Source: Chloroflexota bacterium (lineage in GTDB: Bacteria > Chloroflexota > Dormibacteria > Dormibacterales > Dormibacteraceae). From it: a DNA stretch of 23,536 bases. The stretch is from contig VBKD01000004.1 in NCBI GenBank assembly GCA_005888075.1, positions 1 through 23,536 of the forward strand, read 5' to 3'. The notes below the pieces were generated by a model. It had not been told where the DNA came from. It made no database searches and saw only the letters and a program-made list of their open reading frames with translations. Shown one piece after another: positions 16,741 to 22,411 of this stretch (position 1 is the first letter of the stretch; each line of letters begins with the position of its first letter). Made by a program: the position numbers and the translations under genes.

Positions 16741-18447
16741 TCAACCGGCCACTGGGACCGGCTCCGCCCCGATGCCTGTCTGGGCGCGGACGTCGATCTC
16801 GTGGAACTTGACCTCCGAGAGCTTGTCGGCCTTGACGAGGTCGCCGATGAAGGTGCCGACGATCGCCAGCGCAAAGCCAACCGGTATCGCAACGATGCCC
16901 ACGTTTTGCAATGGGAAGGCAGGGTGGGCGTTGGCCGGGAGGGTCCAACCTGGTCCGACGGCGACGAGCCAGATCGTCAGGACGGTGCCCCCGACGAGCG
17001 ATCCCACGGCTCCCCAGGTGTTGAAACGCTTCCAGAAAAGCGTGAAGAGGATCGCGGGCAGGTTCGCCGCCGACGCGATGACGAAGGCGACGCCGGCCAC
17101 GAGCGCCGCCACGTTGGCGGTGGCTCCCACTCGAGCCGCCAGCCAGATCGAAAGCAGTCCGACGAGGCCCGCCGTGATCCGAGCGACGAGGACCTGCTCC
17201 CCCTCGCTGACCTGGCCGTGGAAGATCTGCGTGCGGACGACGTTGACGTAAAAGTCGTGGCTGAAGGCGCCGGCCGCGGCCAGCGTCAGCCCGGCCACCA
17301 CCGCAAGGATGGTTGCAAAGGCGACTGCCGCGATGAAGGCGAGCAAGAACTCGCCGCCTGTGGTGCCGAAGAACTCCGTTCCCAGGTAGTCGGCGAGCCG
17401 CGGAATGCTCAAGTTGTTGTTGGGCTTGAGACCCGAAGCGCACTTGAACCCTGTTGTAACGGACGCGCAGATGTTGCCCTTGCCGAGAAGGATCGCGGCG
17501 CCGAAGCCGAGGAAGGTGGTCATGATGTAAAACGACCCGATCAATCCCATCGCCCACGCCACCGATTGGCGCGCAGCCTTGCCGTTGGGCACGGTGAAGA
17601 AGCGCATCAGGATGTGGGGGAGCCCTGCGGTACCCAGGATGAGGGCCATGCCCAGGGATACGTTTTCAAGCAGGGCCTTGTCGATGCCCCAGACCTGCGT
17701 CTTCCCATACGGATACAGGATCCCGGGCTGTGTGAAGTTGAGCCCGGTGGCCTTGTCCTTGACCCCGGAGGCCGCATCGAAAAACCCGCCGAGGTTGAAC
17801 CCGAAGTGCAGCAGCACGAGAAAGCTGAGGATCACCGCGCCGCCCATCAGGATCACGGCCTTGATGATCTGGACCCAGGTGGTCGCGACCATCCCGCCGG
17901 CGATGACATAAACCATCATCAGCACGCCGACAAGAGTGATCGACGGATCCAGCTTGGTGCCGAAAATGGTGAAGTTGAACCAGCCCTTGAGGGACGTGTC
18001 AAGAGACGGTATGAGGATCTTGATCAGGCTGCCGGCACCGATCATCTGGGCCATCATGTACGAGGCGCTGACGGCCACCGTCGAGAACGCGGCCGCGGAC
18101 CGGACCGGCACCGGCGACATGCGGTAGGAAAGGACATCCGCCATCGTGTATTTGCCCGTGTTGCGCATCGGTTCGGCGATGAGGAACAGCACGGTCAGGT
18201 ATGCGACCAACCAGCCGACCGAGTACATGAATCCGTCGTAGCCGTTGAACGCGATCAATCCCGCAATGCCCAGGAACGAGGCCGCGCTCATGTAGTCGCC
18301 CGCGATGGCGAGGCCGTTCTGCCAGCCCTTGATCCCACGGCCGGCCGCCCAGAACTGGACCGTCGTTCGCGCGCGGCGAGCAGCCCAACCTGTGATCACG
18401 AGGGTGATGCCGACGACGATCAGGAACAGGACCAGTGTCAGATTCAT
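16741..18447 (-). CDS. ActP-like cation/acetate symporter (sodium:solute symporter family)
   Basis: Sodium-coupled uptake of acetate or another short monocarboxylate through the cytoplasmic membrane. 568 residues with about 13-14 membrane helices. Characteristic stretches are FWAAGRGIKGWQNGLAIAGD, YMSAASFLGIAG (ion-binding helix), PHILMRFFTVPNGKAARQSV and AFATILAVVAGLTLAAAGAF. An external loop around residues 330-345 carries two cysteines (GNICASVTTGFKCASG), which may form a disulfide. The ATG at 18447 overlaps the stop of the DUF485 gene by four bases, the classic YjcH-ActP arrangement. A terminator follows. Acetate is the family default, but propionate, pyruvate or similar acids are possible. 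Confidence 0.9.
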   Translation of the reverse strand: MNLTLVLFLIVVGITLVITGWAARRARTTVQFWAAGRGIKGWQNGLAIAGDYMSAASFLGIAGLIAFNGYDGFMYSVGWLVAYLTVLFLIAEPMRNTGKYTMADVLSYRMSPVPVRSAAAFSTVAVSASYMMAQMIGAGSLIKILIPSLDTSLKGWFNFTIFGTKLDPSITLVGVLMMVYVIAGGMVATTWVQIIKAVILMGGAVILSFLVLLHFGFNLGGFFDAASGVKDKATGLNFTQPGILYPYGKTQVWGIDKALLENVSLGMALILGTAGLPHILMRFFTVPNGKAARQSVAWAMGLIGSFYIMTTFLGFGAAILLGKGNICASVTTGFKCASGLKPNNNLSIPRLADYLGTEFFGTTGGEFLLAFIAAVAFATILAVVAGLTLAAAGAFSHDFYVNVVRTQIFHGQVSEGEQVLVARITAGLVGLLSIWLAARVGATANVAALVAGVAFVIASAANLPAILFTLFWKRFNTWGAVGSLVGGTVLTIWLVAVGPGWTLPANAHPAFPLQNVGIVAIPVGFALAIVGTFIGDLVKADKLSEVKFHEIDVRAQTGIGAEPVPVAG

Positions 18448-18851
18448 GACGCTGCCCCCTTGCCGCGGGCGGCGCGGCGACGGACCTTCTCCGCCAGGAC
18501 GTCGAACACGTTGTCGGCCTGACGGATGTAGAGCCAGGCGAGGACCCAGGCCATGATGAATTGCGAAAGAGCGAAGAGGTAGGCGATGTTGATATGGCCG
18601 ATGACGTTGGTTCTCATGAAGTCGGGAGCGAGTCCGTTGCCGAGCGGCAGCAAGAAGTAATAGACGAGGAAGAAGATGGTCGCCGGGAGAACGAATCGGA
18701 GCCGCGAACGCGTCAGCTGCTTGAACTCGTCAGTTTCTTCCAGGCCCGCCCACTGGGCCACGTCATCCGGACTTGGGCCACGCTCGGTGACTGGCGCACC
18801 GTCTCGCGGTTGCGGCGTGACCGGGGTGGTTAGCGGCTTACCGACCTCCAT
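18444..18851 (-). CDS. DUF485 (YjcH-like) membrane protein, symporter partner
   Basis: 135 residues: a hydrophilic N-terminus of about 50 residues, then two membrane helices (FVLPATIFFLVYYFLLPLG and NIAYLFALSQFIMAWVLAWL), ending in a basic tail. FKQLTRSRLRFVLPATIFFL is the hallmark of DUF485. Such genes almost always precede actP-type symporters and may assist assembly or regulate transport. The ATG at 18851 has an excellent purine-rich ribosome-binding site (AGGAGGAGGGG). The N-terminal extension before the DUF485 core is longer than in E. coli YjcH. It is the first gene of the operon. Confidence 0.88.
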   Translation of the reverse strand: MEVGKPLTTPVTPQPRDGAPVTERGPSPDDVAQWAGLEETDEFKQLTRSRLRFVLPATIFFLVYYFLLPLGNGLAPDFMRTNVIGHINIAYLFALSQFIMAWVLAWLYIRQADNVFDVLAEKVRRRAARGKGAAS

Positions 18852-18864
18852 AGGACCCCTCCTC

Positions 18865-18891
18865 CTAAATGCGCTCGCGCGCTTCTAAATG
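18865..18891. repeat. Two CTAAATG direct repeats exactly 20 bases apart
   Basis: CTAAATG at 18865-18871 and again at 18885-18891, in the leader of the DUF485-actP operon immediately upstream of the ribosome-binding site. A 20-base period places both on the same face of the helix, as for tandem response-regulator sites. It could be chance. Confidence 0.35.
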
Positions 18892-18941
18892 GAAGCCTGA
18901 CCCCTTTGCGATAGCCTTAATCCCGAGACTTTCGCCGGTTA

Positions 18942-18970
18942 ATCATAGGTAAATTTGCAGCGGTTAGCAG
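18942..18970 (-). promoter_or_regulatory. Promoter of the DUF485-actP operon
   Basis: On the minus strand CTGCTA (18970-18965), a 17-base spacer and TATGAT (18947-18942). The -10 matches the consensus at five of six bases and lies in an AT-rich island; the -35 is weak, so an activator may be needed. Confidence 0.5.
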
Positions 18971-19021
18971 GACCGCTGGCGGAATGTCGGCAGTCGGGCG
19001 AAACCGGCGGCGGCTGTGCCG

Positions 19022-19555
19022 TCAGTCCAGGATTTTGTAGAAGAAGGAGGTGGGACGGAGCTCCCCGTCCGGCCGGTAAGCGAAGTCCGGAACCATGCCC
19101 GCCCGCGTCCATCCCAGACCGCCATAGAGCTGCTCCGCCGGGCTTCCGGTCTCCGTGTCAAGGAAGAGCAGCCCGCGGCCGGCCTCCATCGCCGCTCTTT
19201 CGATCTCGCCCATCAGAGCAGTCGCCAGCCCTCGACGCCGTACCGACGAATGCGCCAGGACCTTGGCGACCTCGGCTCGGTTCCTGCCGTTTGGAAAGGG
19301 AGGAAACCGCAGTTGCGCGGTGGCGGCAAGCCTGCCGTCCAGGCGTGCGCCGAGCAGGACTGCCCGGCCGGCCGCGACGTCTCCCTCCACGCCGACCCAG
19401 AAATCATCGGCCTCGGTCTTCGAGACCCCGGCTGGAAAACCGATCGAGGCGTTGCCGTTGACTGCGTCGATGAGCAATTCGGATAGAGCGTCGAGGTCAT
19501 GGCGGGCGATAGGGGCCTCGAGCCTTTCGACCGCAACCTCCGCAAGTCCGTCCAC
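19022..19555 (-). CDS. GNAT-family N-acetyltransferase
   Basis: Transfers an acetyl group from acetyl-CoA to an unknown amine substrate. 177 residues. The acetyl-CoA pyrophosphate-binding motif A is visible as VAKVLAHSSVRRRGLATALM, with the R/Q-x-x-G-x-G/A core at residues 106-111 (RRRGLA). Motif B follows as LLFLDTETGSPAEQLYGGLG, ending YGGLGWTRAG. The GTG at 19555 gives the full fold. No clear ribosome-binding site is seen, and the gene starts 23 bases after the stop of the ClpP-like gene, so it is probably read as part of that transcript. The substrate cannot be inferred. Confidence 0.85.
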   Translation of the reverse strand: MDGLAEVAVERLEAPIARHDLDALSELLIDAVNGNASIGFPAGVSKTEADDFWVGVEGDVAAGRAVLLGARLDGRLAATAQLRFPPFPNGRNRAEVAKVLAHSSVRRRGLATALMGEIERAAMEAGRGLLFLDTETGSPAEQLYGGLGWTRAGMVPDFAYRPDGELRPTSFFYKILD

Positions 19556-19578
19556 CGGGTGATTGATTGCGACGGTCC

Positions 19579-20208
19579 TCAGCGGAGAAGCCTCTTGATC
19601 GCGGCGTGATTGCTCGCAGACAGCTCACCCAGTGACCGGTTGGAATCCAGCGAGATGATCGGCGCCCCCGTCGGGATGTTCACGTCGCGGATTTCGTCGA
19701 CGATCCCGTACCTGGCTGCGAACTCCGCATCTTTGGTCTGCTGCTGGAGGAAGAGCTCCTGAACAGAGGCCTCGTCGAGCTTCGAGCGCTCGCGGATGAC
19801 CGCGCCGATCCGCTTGTGTTCGGCCTGCACCGTTTCCAGTCGCTCCCGAAGCAATTTCTCCTCCAGGCGCTGGTTGGCTTCCAGGTCAAATCCGACGCCG
19901 TGAAACATGAATGTCGAATGCTCGCACGCAAAGCGCCTGTCGCCGGCCAGAAACACGACATTTCCGATGGAGTCCACGTTGCCCACGTTGTGCATCGTGA
20001 TCTCCAGGGGCAGCGCTCGCATGACGTTGTAGAGGTTCATGCCATGCATGACCGAGCCGCCTGGTGTCGAAAGCATGAGGTATGCCCGCTGAACCCCCTG
20101 GTTGCAGCAATCCGAAAGCATGGCAATCAGGGTTTCGGTCGTACCGGCAGTGATCTCGCCCGAAAAGGAGAGGTACACCTCCGGCTGGCCGTCCAGTGAA
20201 ATTGCCAT
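19579..20208 (-). CDS. Stand-alone ClpP-like serine protease
   Basis: A ClpP/crotonase-fold protein of about 209 residues. The oxyanion region is STPGGSVMHGMNLYN, the probable nucleophile is Ser80 in NVGNVDSIGN (the ClpP SMAAS position), and the probable catalytic His103 is in STFMFHGVGFD. The C-terminal AARYGIVDEI matches the ClpP ending EYGLVD. The usual catalytic Asp (in ERDTERDRF of E. coli ClpP) is not obvious here, where the matching stretch reads LQQQTKDAEF. It therefore belongs to the divergent ClpP-like group rather than being the housekeeping ClpP, and no ClpX/A chaperone is nearby. The ATG at 20208 is preferred; TTG at 20217 is the longest option. A large hairpin precedes it. Confidence 0.82.
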   Translation of the reverse strand: MAISLDGQPEVYLSFSGEITAGTTETLIAMLSDCCNQGVQRAYLMLSTPGGSVMHGMNLYNVMRALPLEITMHNVGNVDSIGNVVFLAGDRRFACEHSTFMFHGVGFDLEANQRLEEKLLRERLETVQAEHKRIGAVIRERSKLDEASVQELFLQQQTKDAEFAARYGIVDEIRDVNIPTGAPIISLDSNRSLGELSASNHAAIKRLLR

Positions 20209-20223
20209 TTCCACCAAAGATGA

Positions 20224-20257
20224 GCCCGGTCCGGCGCTAGGGGAGCGCCGGCCGGGC
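20224..20257 (-). terminator. Very GC-rich hairpin between the surface-protein and ClpP-like genes
   Basis: CCGGCGCT-AGGGG-AGCGCCGG gives an 8-base stem, extended by GCCCGG/CCGGGC to 14 pairs with one bulged T. It lies about 20 bases after the surface-protein stop. The T-tract on the minus strand is weak (TCATCTTT), so it may be a leaky terminator or an mRNA processing or stability element. Confidence 0.5.
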
Positions 20258-20277
20258 CAGGAAGGGAGGTAGGTGAC

Positions 20278-20967
20278 CTAAGCCGCGGCTCGTGGCTGCT
20301 GCTCGCGCCGCCGGCGCACGACGGGGATCACGAACAGGAAGAGGAGTGCCAGCAGGAGCAGGCCGGCGAACAACCAGCCCAGCAATTCCAACCAAGGGTT
20401 GCCGGATGCCGCAAGATTGCCGCCCCAACCGAGCGCGGAGAGATCCAGCGCGCGCGTCCTGGCGCTTCCACCGTCCTGGGCGGCCGGCGAGTCGGCGCTA
20501 CCCAGTCCGCCCGTCGATCCCGTTGCGCTGGCGCCCGACCCGTTGTCCTGGCCACCGCTCAAGCCGGCGCCGTCGGTAGTGGCGCCTTGTCGGCCGGCTG
20601 TGTTGCCGCTCGGCTGCGTCTGGTTGGTGCCCGTGCCCGCGGTGGCCGAGCAATCGGTCGGGGTGGACGTCCCCGACGTTCCGGCCTGGGCCGGCTGCGC
20701 GGCGTAACCGGTGCTGCCTGCCCCGGCCGTCACTCCGCAGTGCGACACGCTGCCGCTCTGGCCACTGTCCGTGGCGGCTGCCTTGCCGGTGGAGACGCTC
20801 GCTCCGCTGCCTGGCTGCGCCGAGCTGCCTGCGGCGACCGTCGCGGGCTGGGTGTTCGCGGAGGTCCCGGGTGCCGACGGCACGGTATCCGCGTAAACCG
20901 GCTGCGCGGCCACCAAGACAAGCGCCGGCCCGCCCAGAACGATCCACCGCAGCCAAGTCCTTAACAT
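20278..20967 (-). CDS. Secreted, C-terminally membrane-anchored Gly/Ser/Thr/Ala-rich surface protein
   Basis: 229 residues. A signal peptide (LRWIVLGGPALVLVAAQPVY) ends with a likely cleavage after VYA. The mature part is about 165 residues of low-complexity Gly/Ser/Thr/Ala/Gln with two isolated cysteines (SHCGV and PTDCS) that could form a disulfide. Then comes one membrane helix (LLGWLFAGLLLLALLFLFVI) and a basic tail RRRREQ, the layout of a surface protein held by a C-terminal anchor. No LPXTG motif is seen. The ATG at 20967 follows GGAGGT; the frame runs on to 21009 but that part is promoter DNA. Its regulation looks elaborate (two related inverted repeats). The function is unknown. Confidence 0.75.
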   Translation of the reverse strand: MLRTWLRWIVLGGPALVLVAAQPVYADTVPSAPGTSANTQPATVAAGSSAQPGSGASVSTGKAAATDSGQSGSVSHCGVTAGAGSTGYAAQPAQAGTSGTSTPTDCSATAGTGTNQTQPSGNTAGRQGATTDGAGLSGGQDNGSGASATGSTGGLGSADSPAAQDGGSARTRALDLSALGWGGNLAASGNPWLELLGWLFAGLLLLALLFLFVIPVVRRRREQQPRAAA

Positions 20968-20982
20968 CTCTGTACCTCCGAG

Positions 20983-21006
20983 TTTATCGGGTTGTGACCC
21001 AATAAA
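20983..21006. promoter_or_regulatory. Long palindromic operator overlapping the surface-protein -10
   Basis: A 24-base dyad: arms TTTAT and ATAAA outside, GGGT and ACCC inside, centre TGTG, with one unpaired base in each arm. It overlaps the -10 of the surface-protein promoter and ends 15 bases before the start codon, an ideal repressor position. Confidence 0.6.
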
Positions 21007-21029
21007 CACCGAGAACGGCGTTTTGTCAA
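21001..21029 (-). promoter_or_regulatory. Promoter of the surface-protein gene
   Basis: On the minus strand TTGACA (21029-21024), a 17-base spacer and TTTATT (21006-21001). The -35 is perfect and the -10 weak. Confidence 0.6.
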
Positions 21030-21032
21030 GTC

Positions 21033-21049
21033 CCGGGTTGTTAACCCGG
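21033..21049. promoter_or_regulatory. Second inverted repeat upstream of the surface-protein promoter
   Basis: CCGGGTT-GTT-AACCCGG has perfect 7-base arms. Its core GGGTTGTTAACCC resembles the core GGGTTGTGACCC of the downstream palindrome, and the two centres are about 46 bases apart. It also lies just past the stop of the neighbouring membrane gene, so a weak terminator is the alternative. Confidence 0.5.
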
Positions 21050-21066
21050 CGTGGCGGGGCTAAGCG

Positions 21067-21561
21067 CTACGAGACGCTGCCTACGGGCACCCGCTCTTCT
21101 ACCGGCGCCGGAGCTTCGGCGGGCTTCGCCTCGGTTCGCCAGGCCCAACGGTTCCACACGATCCAGCTGCCGGTGGCGACGATGACAACGGCATTGAGGG
21201 CGTGCAGCGCCGTCACCCCCGGTATCGCCAACCAGACCAGCGCCATCTGCAGAAGCAAGAGCGCCAGCAGGCTGGATGTCTGTGCGGTCGTCTTCCACGA
21301 ATACCGAGAGGCGAAGGCGAGGCCGATCAGCACGAGAGTCGTGACAGGGATGACGAAGTAGCCGTTGATGACGTGGAGAGCGGCGATGGAGTCGGCATTC
21401 TTGAAGGCCGCGTAAAGCGCCTTCGAGCTGGGATGGCTGTCAGGCCCGTCAAAAGCCTGACCCAGAGTGAAGAGGGCCGTCGCGATGAGGTAGAACTGAG
21501 CCAGGTATTCGAGGATCAGGAGCGCTCCAACGATGCTGTATGCCTTGCGGAACGTGCTCAT
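21067..21561 (-). CDS. Four-TM membrane protein, second of two tandem paralogues
   Basis: 164 residues with four predicted helices: YSIVGALLILEYLAQFYLIA, INGYFVIPVTTLVLIGLAFA, LLALLLLQMALVWLAI and LNAVVIVATGSWIVWNRWAW. The central block LHVINGYFVIPVT...GLAFASRYSWKTT is nearly the same as in its neighbour. Two HxxN motifs (LHVIN before helix 2, LHALN before helix 4) recur in both proteins and may bind a cofactor or quinone-like ligand. It resembles uncharacterised small membrane families of the DUF6220/DoxX kind, but I am not certain of the family. The ATG at 21561 overlaps the upstream stop by four bases and follows GGGAGAG. The C-terminus is a hydrophilic Pro/Glu/Val tail. Confidence 0.75.
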   Translation of the reverse strand: MSTFRKAYSIVGALLILEYLAQFYLIATALFTLGQAFDGPDSHPSSKALYAAFKNADSIAALHVINGYFVIPVTTLVLIGLAFASRYSWKTTAQTSSLLALLLLQMALVWLAIPGVTALHALNAVVIVATGSWIVWNRWAWRTEAKPAEAPAPVEERVPVGSVS

Positions 21562-22043
21562 GCCGGTTGCTCTCCCGTCCTCACCCTTCCGGCCGAGCGG
21601 GCTGACGTAACAAGTCCGTTTCGGCCAAACGCCCAGTTGCGGCGCACCGTCCAGAGGGCATAGCCCACCAGTGCCACCGCGTTCACTGCATGGAAGCCGG
21701 CCACGAAAGCCAGCTTGGCAAAGCCGGCGAGCGCGAGCGAAAACTGGATGACCATCAAGCCCAATAGAACAGCCGTCAGGCCGGTCGTACGCCAGGAGTA
21801 GCGAGAAGCGAATGACAGCCCGACCAGGACGATCATGGTCACGGGAATCACTAACGTCCCATTGATCGCATGAAGGCCGGCGAAGAGACCCGACCCATCC
21901 AGGGCGGTTGCGACGCTCTTCTCGTCATCGGCCGCCAGCCATGCAGGAAATGCGAGCGCCGCGATGAAATAGAACTGAGCCAGGATCTCGCATAACAACA
22001 GCACGCTGATGACTGAGTAAGCCTTGCGGCTGAAATTGACCAC
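21558..22043 (-). CDS. Four-TM membrane protein, first of two tandem paralogues
   Basis: A homologue of the next gene, sharing the FSRKAYS start, LAQFYFIAALAF in helix 1, LHAINGTLVIPVTMIVLVGL and FASRYSWRTT, and the second HxxN motif FHAVN. The tail is basic (RRNWAFGRNG). I chose the GTG at 22043 because the product MVNFSRKAYS then aligns with MSTFRKAYS of the paralogue. GGAGG lies 12 bases upstream, a slightly long spacing; GTG at 22067 is the longest option. The two genes are translationally coupled and probably form a hetero-oligomer or arose by recent duplication followed by divergence. The function is unknown. Confidence 0.73.
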   Translation of the reverse strand: MVNFSRKAYSVISVLLLCEILAQFYFIAALAFPAWLAADDEKSVATALDGSGLFAGLHAINGTLVIPVTMIVLVGLSFASRYSWRTTGLTAVLLGLMVIQFSLALAGFAKLAFVAGFHAVNAVALVGYALWTVRRNWAFGRNGLVTSARSAGRVRTGEQPA

Positions 22044-22127
22044 CAGTCCGACTTTCCTCCCTGACACCGGATCGCAGCGTCCATGGCGCCACCGTCCGCC
22101 GATCCCCTCCGAATACGAGGCGGCAGC

Positions 22128-22147
22128 TTCTCAGAGAATGTTGAGAA
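22128..22147. promoter_or_regulatory. Inverted repeat upstream of the tandem membrane genes
   Basis: TTCTCA and TGAGAA are perfect 6-base arms around an 8-base spacer, 85 bases upstream of the GTG start of the membrane pair. It is a candidate operator; no clear -35/-10 pair was seen beside it. Confidence 0.35.
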
Positions 22148-22359
22148 ATGCAATGGTGCATGTGCCCAACGGTCCAAGCGCCCAAGTGCATGGGTCGAGC
22201 TTCGTGTGGGCTGGCTGAACAAAGCGGAGCGCGCGGTCAGTAAGTTGTTGGACATGCCGCCGGGCGGTGTGGGCGCTCTTCTCCTCCTCGTCGCTCACCT
22301 GCCCGGTGGCTGTTGATTCAAGGCCGGGGATCCTTGACGGGGCGGGGTCCGGGCTGCGT

Positions 22360-22396
22360 GGGAGGCGCGCCGTGTCCTGCTGGGACGCCGCCTCCC
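22360..22396. other. Large bulged hairpin after the MFS gene
   Basis: GGGAGGCG pairs with CGCCTCCC, and inside it GTGTCC pairs with GGACGC (one G-T pair) around the loop TGCTG. A CGCC bulge lies on one side. This gives 14 pairs, 15 bases past the MFS stop on the minus strand. There is no T-tract, so it is either a factor-dependent termination site or an RNA stability element. Confidence 0.45.
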
Positions 22397-22411
22397 GCCC
22401 GCAAGGCGCTT

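Larger units (their letters stand above)
22044..22411. other. Intergenic region between the MFS gene and the tandem membrane genes
   Basis: 368 bases with no gene I can support; open frames on both strands lack start signals and family resemblance. It holds an inverted repeat at 22128-22147 and a large hairpin at 22360-22396, and presumably the promoter of the tandem membrane genes. Confidence 0.5.

Noticed and set aside
16801..18522. A 573-codon open frame on the plus strand opposite the ActP-like symporter
   Set aside because: It mirrors a clear membrane transporter; the product is a hydrophilic Asp/Arg/Gly/His-rich string without domains, and there is no ribosome-binding site.
22131..22340. 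Open frames on both strands between the MFS gene and the membrane pair
   Set aside because: No ribosome-binding site, no family resemblance, and compositions typical of frame shadows.
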